Shown here piece after piece: positions 35,211-45,295 of a stretch of DNA of 64,000 bases. Each line of letters begins with the position of its first letter. The first letter of the stretch is position 1. Under the pieces are notes generated by a model that saw nothing but the letters and a program-made list of their open reading frames with translations, was not told the origin of the DNA and did no database searches. Origin of the DNA: Marasmius tenuissimus (taxonomy: Eukaryota > Basidiomycota > Agaricomycetes > Agaricales > Marasmiaceae); contig JAQOTA010000036.1 in assembly GCA_029532415.1 (NCBI GenBank), positions 1 through 64,000 of the forward strand, in the 5' to 3' direction. The translations under genes were made by a program, and so were the position numbers.

Positions 35211-36716
35211 TTAGAAAGATTCACAAATAAACCAGTCGTCATCTGAGTATCTTCTTCACTATGAGTAATTTGAGAAATGGTAGAAGAAGGAATATGAGCT
35301 TCGAGGCGGGATGTAGTACCCAGAGCCACTCACCCAATGAGCGATGACTCCAGCCACAATATCGCGGTGTGGGAATGAGACTTCATTAGCATCCCGTGAA
35401 TACTTTACATCCGCAACCTCGTACACTCTCTGAGATATCCTGTACCCTGCCATTAGGTTCTGCTTTCACGAGGATGAAAAGCCACTCCCGACCGTTGGAC
35501 CTTGGTTAGTGCTCCGCGAAGCAAAGATCTCCTAAAGGATTTGAAATTGTTTGAGGGAAAACGGATCTGGACCGTAGCTATACCGCACTGACTTGTGTGT
35601 TCGACAAAATGCATGCATCTCCGAGAGGGCCACGGGAAGTTGAGTGTCATCTCGTGGGTTCGTCTTGGTTTCTACCACAAGAAATGGGTGGTAGCAGCTT
35701 CGGGGATAACGTTGTGATAAGTTCTGGTAAATGCGAGTGAGACCGATGTCGACCACGCACTGGCACTAATGAACAGGAAAGTAATATAAAATAATTAAAT
35801 AACAACACTCCCGAGTGATCACTTCGATTTAAATGCCTTGCAAAAAGGAGCATTTGAATTCCCTCCATAGATGGCTTGTAATACTTATCGGGTCAGTAAT
35901 CACGCCAATCTTAATCAAAGCAGCGCACCCGGGTCATCGAGTACTACATAACACCCACAGGGCTTTCGCGGACAAACGGTGGAATTGAATGTGGGTTGAG
36001 CAGTTCGAACGAGACATTTAAATCTCTCTTGCAATGAAGGACCTTACATGCTTCGTGCTTTTCTACCAAAAAAGCTGCATAGGTAGCGCAATTTCCAACA
36101 GAAGATGAGGGATTGCTTTCGAGGCTTAGTAGCACCGTCTGCTTGTCGGGGTACGACATCGCGGCGACGCGAAACAAAAGAGCGTCGATCTAAAGGCGCC
36201 GAGTGGGCGCATTATCCTGGGGTTTAAGTGAGAATCCATTCAAGTACTGCCTCCGAAGAACACCGACATTTTTTTGGATGAGGTGATCAAGAACTTTGAG
36301 ATCGTCATACAAACCCTTCGATGGCCAATGTTCGGTCTTCCCGAGTTCCTTGGCAGCATTGAGCTTATGCTTGAGTTCGGATTCGGGCTTGATACGAAGA
36401 ATCTCTTCGTACTGAATAATAGGTTGAGCTGGACGTTCTCCTGACGCCTTGGAAGAAAAGAGGGCATCATAAGAGAGGCATTTGAGTAGGGATGCCGTTT
36501 GAATGAGAGGTAGCATACCTTCGGGCTTTCCAATTTGGATTTCTTCGAGCGGAGAGGGTATTCAACCTCAACCAATTCATCGTCCGCCCCCTCCGAGTCG
36601 CTCTCAACTGGAAACTTGTAGTATGTTTCTAGCACCACAATTAGTTGAGTGAGCTGCTTCCCGATGATTTTGTCTTTGGACCGGTTGCGTTTTTGTCCTG
36701 TGGATGCTTGCGGCAT
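35210..36716 (-). pseudogene. tandem unknown family copy A (nuclease-like?), damaged
   Basis: Minus strand, ATG at 36716. In order: MPQASTGQKRNRSKDK, an acidic stretch, then after an intron EEILRIKPESELKHKLNAAK and GKTEHWPSKGLYDDLKVLDH; INALL/FRVAAMSYPDKQTVLLSL (about 36180); HPFLVVETKTNPRDDTQLP with MHAFCRTHK (about 35680-35590); an intron; RRSLLRGALTK; GREWLFILVKAEPNG; and DIVAGVIAHW (35350). Compared with the copy at 37149-38341 it has a one-base shift after GALTK (about 35500), another after EPNG (about 35460), and the acceptor AG of its last intron is changed (CTCAG in copy B, CTCAA here). LVVExK followed by a helix and then GREW..FIL is reminiscent of PD-(D/E)XK-fold proteins common in mushrooms; that is inference. 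Function unknown. Confidence 0.55.
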
Positions 36717-37148
36717 TAGGGGCGGATTGAGATGATGATATCAAAGGGCAAGCGTCTAAGCGCCCAACGTCCCACCCCTAGAGCGGAAATGTGTGCCACA
36801 CCGGCGCATCTACTGCCAAAATGTGGCGAACCGCGTCCATCCAGAAATCTGTGGACTGGTCTAAAGATCGTGAAAGGGTTTAGTGGGAGGAGAACGTCAA
36901 AGTTGAACAATTATAGCCATGAGTATACATGCATATCAGGCACAAACAGAACTTGAGCAATTGGCGCTGTGTGGGTCAAATACGGATTCACAAGCTAGCA
37001 GACTCGCACCGTCACGGCATCGCCCGTCGACAATGACAGAATCAAGTAATCCCGACGTAGTAGTACAAGATTGTAGCGATTCTGCTGGACCTAAGACGTC
37101 CGATACCCCGCGGTGGTGAGTATTGAGTATCATCGAATAATGATATGT

Positions 37149-38341
37149 TTAGTCTGGCTGTGGAAAAGAGTGACAAATAAACCGATCGTCGTCCGAAATA
37201 TCCTCGTCACTGTGAGCAAGCTGAGAGATAGTAGAAGAGAGGAGATGAGTTGAGACGAGAAGGCCAAGTAACACCTATGACGCTTACCCAATGAGCAAGA
37301 ATTCCAGCTACGATATCGCAGCGCGGGGACGAGACTTCGGCGATGAGTGATTTTTCCGCAGCCATAACCTTGTGCAGATCAGATAGCCAGTATCCAAACC
37401 CATCGCCATTGGGGTTTGCTTTCAAGAGGATGAAGACCCACTCCCGACCCTTGGTGAGTGCTCCGCGAAGCATAGATCTCCTGAATAATTTGTATGAGGT
37501 ACACAGGACAGAGTTTTATCGGCCAAGAACGGACTTATATCGTTGGCAAAATGCATGCACCTGCAAGATGGCTGGGGGGAGCTCGGCGTCTTCCCAGGGG
37601 GTGGTCTTGGCTGCAACCACGAGAAGTGTCTGATGAAAACGATCGAGTGTTAGCAGTTGCGAGAACCTCAAGAAAGATTCTGGGAAAAAGTGAGTGATAT
37701 TCCCTTAGACTAAGCAGTCAAAGACCCCACCGGCTTCATCCTTTCCGACCGAAAAAACAGTGTAAGCAGCGTAATATCTTGCAGAAGATGTGGGGTTTTC
37801 TTGTGAAGTCAGCACCGTCTGCTTGTCAGGCGGCGACATCGCGGCAGCACGAGATAGGAAAGCGTTGATCCAAAGATGTTTGGCAGCTCTATCCTGAAGA
37901 AGAGCTTAGGTTCCATTCAAGATCCCATATATTGCCTTTTTAGAATACTCACGCCCGCTGGAACAAAGTTTTCGAGACCTCTGAGATGCTCATACAGACC
38001 CTTGGAGGACCAGTGCTCGGTTTTCCCGGCCTCATTTGCAGCATTGAGCTTGGATATGAGTTCGTCTTTTGGCTGAATTCTGAGAAAACCTCCGGGTTTG
38101 ATTCCAAGTCGTACTAAATCTTCCTTTGTTGCCTCAGAGAGCGACTTTGAGGCCCAAAGGAGGCAATCAGGAACTTGCTACGTGGATTGACGGCTGGAAT
38201 TGACGTACGTCCTCGTCCTCGTCCTCCTCGCTCTCGACTTGGCGCTTGGAACTAGCCTCTAGCTCCCTAAGGAGTTTGATGAGCGACTCCTTGAGGGCCT
38301 CGTCTTCGGGCCTCTTGCGTTTCTTTCCGGTCGATGCTTGT
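37149..38341 (-). pseudogene. tandem unknown family copy B, start codon lost
   Basis: Minus strand, same architecture and intron positions as copy A: PLPQASTGKKRKRPEDEALK, acidic ESEEDEDED, intron, FLRIQPKDELISKLNAANEA, GKTEHWSSKGLYEHLRG, intron, DRAAKHLWINAFLSRAAAMS and PPDKQTVLTSQENPTSSARY, LLVVAAKTTPWEDAELPPAI with VHAFCQRYK, intron, RSMLRGALTKGREWVFILLK, GDGFGYWLSDLHKV, DIVAGILAHW, intron, HSDEDISDDDRFICHS, stop at 37149. The body is cleaner than copy A, but the codon aligned with A's ATG is ATA and no other in-frame ATG precedes the conserved region. Where A has the ExK triad (VVETK), B has VVAAK. It may be translated from a non-AUG codon, or be dead. Confidence 0.5.
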
Positions 38342-38543
38342 GGCAGCGGTATTAGGGGCTAATCGTGATGATGATGGTGAATGGCAAAGTCCGAATCGGC
38401 GCTCGGGAACACGGCACAACATCAAAGCAACAAACAATCACGCTGACTTGTTTCCGAGATCGATCGGTCGGTCGCGCACGGTGCGTAGTTATCAGTACGC
38501 GTCAAAAGTTTAAAAAGATCCTTCTATACTCTTCCCCATATCC

Positions 38544-39709
38544 ATGGCTACCAAAAGTTCTCCCAGAACCTTCGTTCTCGCATCTCGCGCCTCACAGTTG
38601 GCGCAAATCCAGACCAATATCGTCCTAGAAAAACTCCAGGCGTTGTACCCAGATGCAGCCAATGATCCCAGTGCAGCGAAATTTACGACATCGTTCATGG
38701 CCACTGGAGGCGACAAGAATCAATCTCAGGCTCTCTATCTGATTGGGGGTAAGGCTCTGTGGACCAAGGAGCTCGAGGTTGCTTTGATGGACCGAGAGGT
38801 GGATATGCTCGTACACTCGTTCAAGGATGTACCAACGGTTCTCCCTGATGGGTGCTCGATTGCTGGAGTATTGGAACGAGAGGATCCTGTGGATAGTTTG
38901 GTGGTGAAAGAGGGCTGTCAGGAAAAGTGGAAGACGCTCGAAGACCTACCAAAAGGAAGCGTAGTTGGAACGAGCAGTGTAAGGAGGGTAGCTCAGTTGA
39001 AGAGAAAATACCCTGGGCTCGTATTCCAGGACGTGGTGAGTAGCCGGATCACTTCATAAACGGCATTGTCTGACTGATTCTCGTCCACAGCGCGGAAATC
39101 TGTGCGTATCAACCACTGATTTCTAGATATAACGTCGCTTAACTGTCTTCTTCCAGGAATACACGACTAGCAAAACTTGATGCTCCTGATAGCCCTTACG
39201 CTGCAATCATACTCGCGAAAGCAGGCATGGTCCGTTTAGGAATGGGTCATCGTCTGACCTCTGACCTGAACCCTCCGACACTCTTCCATGCCGTCTCGCA
39301 AGGTGCATTGGGCATCGAAATTCGCAGCGACGACACAGAGGCGCACGAATTTTGCAGACGTATTACGCACGACGACACCGAGTGGAGATGCTTGGCCGAG
39401 CGAGCATGCCTGCGGGTTTTGGAAGGCGGATGCAGTGTCCCCGTTGGTATTGCTACCACACTGAAGCACGAAGGAGAGAAGAAGACTTTGGAGATTACGG
39501 GTTGTGTCACTGCGTTGGACGGCTCGAAGCATGTCGAGCATACGTTGGTCGAGACGGTCGATGCTGTAGAAAAGGCCGAAGAATTGGGAGCAAAACTGGC
39601 CAGAACCTTGATTGAAACTGGCGCGAAAGAGATCCTGGATAGTATCAACGTTGACCGGGCGCAGAAGATCAAGGAGGCTCAAGATACAAATCAACAGATT
39701 GCTCAGTAA
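38544..39709 (+). CDS. HEM3: hydroxymethylbilane synthase (porphobilinogen deaminase)
   Basis: Exons 38544-39035, 39091-39101 (11 nt) and 39157-39709 give 351 residues. The enzyme joins four porphobilinogen molecules into the linear tetrapyrrole hydroxymethylbilane, the third step of haem synthesis, in the cytosol. Visible landmarks: LASRASQLAQIQT near residue 12, VHSFKDVPTVLPDG, GTSSVRRVAQLKRKYP (dipyrromethane-cofactor binding arginines), RGNLNTRLAKLDA assembled across the 11-nt exon, and EGGCSVPVG with Cys260 as the cofactor-attaching cysteine. Length fits the family. The ATG at 38544 lies just after a TTTAAAAAG stretch at about 38508, a plausible core promoter. No defects seen. Confidence 0.95.
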
Positions 39710-40165
39710 TAGTCCAAAAGGATGTAGGACGTATTTATTATAACGTGGATAATGATGTACTTCAGTTATTGGAGAATTGTATCTGGACTGACCAAATCGC
39801 AGACGTTCACAAAGCCACGTCCTCGAACTAGGTGAGAAGAGAAACTCGATCTACATCCCCGCGAGCGCCTGAACTCCCCTGTTCGAATTTTATGGGAAGA
39901 CAAGTGACTCTATAAGCGGAGAGGAAAAATGACATTGAAGGAATCGTAAGCAAAAATTTCGCCTTTATCAAGGGTTTGAGTTTGTTCTTATTAGGCTCTG
40001 AGGCAGATACCAAGCTTGAGTAAGCACATTACCCCATACTGCGCGACCCTTAACCACCGCCCAGGCTTGAACTCGTTCACTGACGCTGTCAGTGTGGTAC
40101 TTCAGAGCTGATTCTGAAGTCCAAACCAATTTTGAACGGTATCGGTGCAGCTTTACCAACCCAGA
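39710..40165. other. intergenic between HEM3 and the E2 gene
   Basis: 456 bp, no supported gene. It should contain the HEM3 3' UTR (TATTTATTATAACG at 39732) and the promoter of the ubiquitin-conjugating enzyme gene. Confidence 0.6.
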
Positions 40166-41245
40166 ATGTCATCGATCTCTAGTCGACGACTTTCCAAGGA
40201 ACTGTTGGAGATTCAGAACAACGGATGTCCAGTCGGTGCGTCTCAATCAGCTCATCGAAATATCTCACCTTTCTGAACGTCGGGGACTCTCCAGGGATTG
40301 GATTAGAGAAGGCTGATGACTTTCAGTGCTGGCTGTTCAGCTTAGAGGTCATGGGTGATTCCATGTACCAGGTGAGCTGTCGTTCCATTTTGAATCACAC
40401 CTTATACCCTTTCCTCTACCTCTCTAGTCATGAGGCTTGTTGTTAACTTGTTGGGTCAATTCCCATGCGTACCACAGAATGAAAAGTTCACGTTGCAATT
40501 CAGATTCGACCCGCAATATCCGATATCCTCACCAGCGGTACAATTCGTGCAGACGGAGGGAAGGGAGATACCTGTTCATCCTGTACGTTGTGGCGCTGCT
40601 TTACGACATCACGCACCTAACTCTTTCGTTTGCTCGTATAGCACGTCTACTCGAATGGACACGTATGAACGCTTCTCTTGCGAAACATGAAGATGGATTA
40701 CTCACTCGATCGGGAACGACCTCTATAGATTTGCGCTTCTATCCTGGGTAACGAATGGTCTCCTGTTTTGAGCGTCATCGCCGTCTGCGTCACATTGCAG
40801 AGTATGCTCGCGTCCTGCCGGGTAAGCTAACAGAATTCATCAGTGATAAGTGCCATTGGCTTGTTCTAATATTACCTTTCCCTCTTCAGGAGAAACGGCG
40901 GTAAGTATTCCCTAACTTCGTGAGCATGTGGAACGAAGCTCATGTCCCGACTTTCTTAAACAGGCCAATTGACAATGACCGTTATGTTAAGCATGCACCG
41001 GACAACCCTAAGAAGGTATGGTTCTTATTTAACCACGCGCGCTGCGGAACCTCATCCCCACAATTCAATTTTTGTTGTAGACTCAATTCCACTACGATGG
41101 TATGTATACAACCTATCGGAGCGCTTTTTCCGAGCTTCATTGAAATATCGTGGCTTACCTCTGTCCACGCTCGTTCTTCTCAGATGATACGTATGTCGGA
41201 CTTTCAGTCTTCATCCCGTCTCATTCCTTACTAACCTGGGAATGA
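40166..41245 (+). CDS. ubiquitin-conjugating enzyme E2, UBE2W-like
   Basis: Nine exons: 40166-40235, 40295-40371, 40478-40582, 40642-40662, 40729-40821, 40890-40900, 40964-41015, 41081-41099, 41184-41245; 169 residues, frame exact. The UBC fold runs from SSRRLSKELLEIQNNGCPVG through FQCWLFSLEVMGDSMYQNEK, FTLQFRFDPQYPISSPAVQF, HPHVYSNGHICASILGNEWS (catalytic Cys93, with the H-x-N-G preceding it) and SPVLSVIAVCVTLQSMLASC to RPIDNDRYVKHAPDNPKKTQ and FHYDDDTYV. The FHYDDD tail and DNDRYVKHAP are characteristic of the UBE2W/Ubc16 class, which can place ubiquitin on protein N-termini. Three exons are only 21, 11 and 19 nt. Converges with the copper-fist gene 350 bp downstream. Confidence 0.92.
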
Positions 41246-41594
41246 AACCAGGGTATAATGATTGGCGAATCAACGCTCTCTCAACTTCTTTGCATCTGGA
41301 TATGCATGCGAGATATCTGCCTTTGGTCCTTTGTATCTAGTATCTATGCAGTGTGTATTTATACAAGTCGCCGAGCTTCAAGCATGCGCGCTGTTCAAAC
41401 GTTTGCTACGATTCAGGACCGACTAACTCAGACTGTTATTGATACAAGTATTTACGTGCTGTTACGGAGAGTCCCATGAGATGTCGTTCAGCTCATAAAT
41501 AGCCGCAATAGAACCCCAACAAACATCATGATACCAAGAGATGAACAACAAACACGGAACCTAGAGAACGAAAGGAATGATGAAGCATAGACGA
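41246..41594. other. convergent intergenic region
   Basis: 349 bp between the stop codons of the E2 gene (plus) and the copper-fist gene (minus). No coding evidence; it holds the two 3' UTRs. Confidence 0.6.
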
Positions 41595-43149
41595 CTAGCT
41601 AGCTATAGCTACCGCAACTTTCCCGCTGCAACAGCTTCTGGCCGGTGCCGGAACAGGATCAACAACATCAACGGGTTCCCGAACGGTCTCCTGCTCCTTT
41701 CCCTTGTCAGTGCCTTCCTTGTCCTGGGCGTTCTCATGGCCGTGGTTGTGTTCAGAGCAGCACCCGTCACAACTCTTCCCACATCCACATTGTCCATCAG
41801 GGCAACCACAGTTACCCCCGCAGCACTCGAGCTTGGGAACGGTAATCAGTCCAAACGGTACACCCCTCTCCTTCGTCTCGATCGCCGTCTTCGGGTACAC
41901 CATGATATTCATAGGATCCAGCTGCGCTCCGACGCCCATTTTCCGGTTGACAGGAGGTGGGGGCAAAGCCGCAGCCTGTGCGAAGAACCGGTCGATGATA
42001 CTCGCCGAAGACGATGAAGTGCCGGGTAACTCGATCCCGTTTGTGTTGTCGACACACGTCTGGCAACCGTCAGGACAGTCACCGGCTTCCGGATCGGCGT
42101 GGACGTGCCCTCTGTGCTGTGAACAACCGGGACAGTTACATTCGATCCCACATGTGCATCCGGATCCTGCGAGTGAGGATATTTCACTCAAAGAGGGAAT
42201 TACGCCGAATTCGGGGAAGGAAGATGTCAAGGGGGAGTCTGGAATTTCAGGGGAGTCCGATGAGAATAGAAGAGGTGGTAATTCGACGGGAGGCACTGGA
42301 GAGTGAGAGTGCTGTCGTGTATGATTGTGTTGATGGTGATGGTGGTGGTGCTCGTGCTTGTGTTTGGGACGTTTGGCAGGGGGCTCAGATAGAGAGGAAG
42401 AAATCGTTCGGGTAGAGTTCGAGGAACCAGTTGTCCGGAGAGCTACCGCTGCTTGAGCCAGAGTCACCAGTGGTGAGTCGTTATCGCTAGAAGTCGCAGT
42501 AGACTTGCGGCATTTGCATGACCAAACGTTTTTGCAAGGACAGGGATTGAGCAAAGTATCCACTGAGTGAATTAGATGTGTTAGACAACGTCAAGAGAGA
42601 ATGAGTAAGGCGGTGTGAGGACATACCTCGTTGGCGATCATCAACCGGGACTGTGATTGTACACGAAGAGGATGATTGGAGGTCTTTCAGGCCATTTGGA
42701 AGAGCCGGGGCGATAGGAATGAACCTTTTGGCTACAAGGACGTTCAGTGAGTTCGACTGTGCAAACAAGACAAGGCAAATTGAGCACCTTTCGCACCAGC
42801 CGATGCTGGTAATGGAAGTACATCCATTTTCTTCTCCTTCGTACTGCAATTACACTTGGAATGCATCTTTCTAGATTGGCGCAGTGAACGGCATTTCTCG
42901 CATTGGGATATTGGACGTCCTTTCTTCTTGATTTCGAACAGAGGCCTGTCTGTGTGCGCACACGCAGAAGAACGGTGACCTTTTATGCATGACTCGCTGT
43001 TGTAGGTGAAGGAATTCTGAGTATGAGGATTTCGATAGTATGAGTTTCAGTGAGCTGACCATGCGAACTTCTTGTTATTGACGAAGACCTGAGGTTAAAA
43101 TGGTCGAATTTGAGTACCCTCGATGATCAGGAACAATATAACTCACCAT
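41595..43149 (-). CDS. copper-fist transcription factor (Mac1/Cuf1-like)
   Basis: Five coding exons on the minus strand: 43149-43147 (only the ATG), 43088-43060, 42996-42788, 42731-42627 and 42562-41595; 437 residues. The N-terminus is a copper-fist DNA-binding domain: MVFVNNKKFACESCIKGHRS, SACAHTDRPLFEIKKKGRPI and QCEKCRSLRQSRKMHSKCNC. The KGRP-type turn binds the DNA minor groove, and the Cys residues bind zinc and copper. A His run (HKHEHHHHHHQHNH) and two Cys-rich blocks follow: CTCGIECNCPGCSQH (close to the C-terminal copper-sensing repeat of Mac1/Cuf1) and CCGGNCGCPDGQCGCGKSC. It should regulate copper uptake or detoxification genes in response to copper; whether it acts under starvation or excess cannot be decided from sequence. 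Confidence 0.92.
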
Positions 43150-43689
43150 CGCCGATGAGCGAAGCGCCAAATGAGAATCGACTTCAGAATGAGTAAACCG
43201 GAGGATGAAGGTGCGTGGGGGGAAGAGGGCAAAACGCGGTGAGAACTCGGCTGTATATATCGAAAACCCGTCTCACCGCATGTGACCTTCATCATTACAC
43301 TTTATGGAGTTCTTCACTCTTACTAGGTATAGAACCCTGCATCAAAACATCAAACTAGTGTCTATTTCTTTCGTATAGATGAGGCACAGGAGTTATCATA
43401 TGTTGAAAAATAGACCACTGGTGACTGCGCTAGTGCCAGCTTGAACTGGTCTCAACTCCAAGGAAATATATTACTTTCAGTGCCGCGATGAGTTCAGCAG
43501 CCAATGATAAAAAGTGGCGCATCCACGCGCTTGGGAGTATGACCTCCCGTCATTCTATGAGGCATTTTCACCGCTGGTGACTCCAAAGGCTTCCTTGAGG
43601 CTCCCCCTGGTTCCGAATCCGAGAACGTGCGAGGGTAGACGCCCGGGTCTTGATTGATGCTGCCCTTAGACCACGGTGGGAGGATTGAT
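43150..43689. promoter_or_regulatory. copper-fist gene promoter and downstream gene 3' region
   Basis: On the minus strand a TATA-like ATATATACAG lies at 43251-43260, about 100 bp upstream of the copper-fist ATG, a plausible core promoter. The rest up to 43689 contains no supported gene and includes the 3' UTR of the minus-strand nuclear protein gene that ends at 43690 only on its lower side. I could not identify a certain metal-response element. Confidence 0.5.
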
Positions 43690-45175
43690 TCAAGACTTGG
43701 ACTCTGAATTGCTGGGCTCGATATTGGAGTTGATGGCGTCGGAGATACCCTGTACCTGGTCACCTCCCATGTTCCAATAATTGCCGGTGAGGTTATCCAG
43801 AGGGTTATCTGGTCCAAAGAGTGACCCGAAGTCGTCGAACGACTGCGAGCCGTTGGCATTCTCTCCAGATGATTGGTCGGGAGTTTCAGATAAGGATGCA
43901 ATGAGGTTGCCGGGAGAAGGCGCTGCTTCTGCATTCGTGGACGGAATGGTGAGGTTCTCCGCGTTCCTCTCCGTCGTCTGCCCTGCTGATGACGGCAAGG
44001 AAGAGAATATGTCTTCGCCGGTAGACGCCAGGGAATCAAGGAAGTTGGGTTCCACTTCCACCTTAGTCATACTTCCAGCCTGTCCCTCACCGTATAGCCC
44101 TTCGACATTGTCAGTCGAATTTGGAGTCTTCTGAGGGTCGCCAAACAAGTCCTTCATTGCTGTGTCCATATCGAGTTCAATGGGCTTGTCCGCAGAGTTA
44201 CCGATGGATCGGTCTAGATCCATGTTGATATTCTCTGACGCGTCGGAATCCGGGAGTGTGAGGTCCATGTCGACCGAGTTGGTTACGTTGTCCGCGGTGG
44301 GGCCAAATAGCAGGTCTGTGTAATCCGTCGGACGTGCTGAACGAGGGGCCAGGGTGATAGGAGAATGCAGTCCACCGGAGAGAAATGCTTCTTCCCCGAT
44401 GCGTAATGAAGTTGACGATAAATCGAGTTTGGGTGGGAGGCTTGGTCGGTGAAGAGAGGAGATGGATATCGCGGAGGGGCGTCTTCCCACAGAAACCGAA
44501 GGGGACTGACTAGCATTTGAAGAGGATTCCATGGATTGTTGGGTCTCCGTCGCCAGCTCCCCAGTGGCAGGCATTGAGAGAGGTCCGGGGGTGGTCGTGG
44601 GCGAGATATTTTCCTGCTTGGGTGGAGAAGCCATAGCCGCAAGTTCTGCCTCCTTGATACGTTTCTGCTCTTCTTCGACTTGTAAATCTCTTTGTAGGAT
44701 GGATATCGCCCGCAACTATACGTGAATGAGTTGCTGAACCTGTTCAACGGGATTAAAGGGACAGACCAGATGCGATTCAATCGACTCGCATATTTGATCA
44801 TAGAGCTCAAGTTCACGACCCAGCGATGCTTGTAATGAAAGAGGGGGCGCAGACACATGTTTCCGAATGTTACTGCACGAGACCATGAATAACTAGACAT
44901 GAACGCGTTCAAGCCTTGCTTACAGCTTCTGTGTGTCTGAATAGAACCTTAGAATTTGACCAGATTTGACTGCTGCATTCTGGTGAGGTGAAATGAGAGT
45001 CAATACCGCGGGATTGAATACCAAAAAGTACCTTCAAGCAACCCGACAGGGCGTTCATCTCTGGTTCCAATATCGTCATCTGAGGGACAGGAACAGGTGG
45101 TGGAGGCATGGCCTTTGCATCTAGTTCAGCTTTTGTGAGAGCACTGTCTGTACGAGGAACTGGTTTGGGAGCCAT
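43690..45175 (-). CDS. nuclear protein with coiled coil and acidic tail, Mediator-like
   Basis: Four exons on the minus strand: 45175-45032, 44979-44924, 44872-44767 and 44715-43690; 443 residues, frame preserved. The N-terminus is MAPKPVPRTDSALTKAELDA, PPPVPVPQMTILEPEMNALS, then a helical region assembled over three introns: GCLKNAAVKSGQILRFYSDT, RKHVSAPPLSLQASLGRELE, YDQICESIESHLLRAISILQ and RDLQVEEEQKRIKEAELAAM. The remaining 300 residues are Ser/Pro/Asp-rich with MDTAMKDLFGD and DDFGSLFGPDNPLDNL, like activation or recruitment segments. The layout (short helical head plus long disordered acidic tail) resembles fungal Mediator tail subunits such as Med2, but I cannot prove homology. Its start is 120 bp from the divergent UVRAG-like gene. 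Confidence 0.7.
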
Positions 45176-45295
45176 GATTGATGATGGTTGTGGTTAGAGT
45201 TGAACCTATTGTTGGTCAGGGCCAGGGTTGACAACAGCGCTTGGTCACCATTTGTGATCGCATGCAGCTCAACTTCACGCAAGACAATCAAGTCG
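45176..45295. promoter_or_regulatory. 120-bp divergent promoter
   Basis: Start codons of the Mediator-like gene (minus, 45175) and the UVRAG-like gene (plus, 45296) are separated by just 120 bp. Both promoters and 5' leaders must lie in this interval or overlap the coding parts. A repeated TTGGTC(A) word occurs at about 45210 and 45240. Confidence 0.6.

Noticed and set aside
42871..43062. Minus-strand frame MVSSLKLILSKSSYSEF as a separate small protein
   Set aside because: It is intron plus out-of-frame sequence of the copper-fist exon; the spliced copper-fist domain is far better supported.
44767..44980. In-frame stops in the Mediator-like gene suggesting a pseudogene
   Set aside because: Placing introns 45031-44980, 44923-44873 and 44766-44716, all GT-AG and about 51 nt long, removes them and gives a continuous helical domain.
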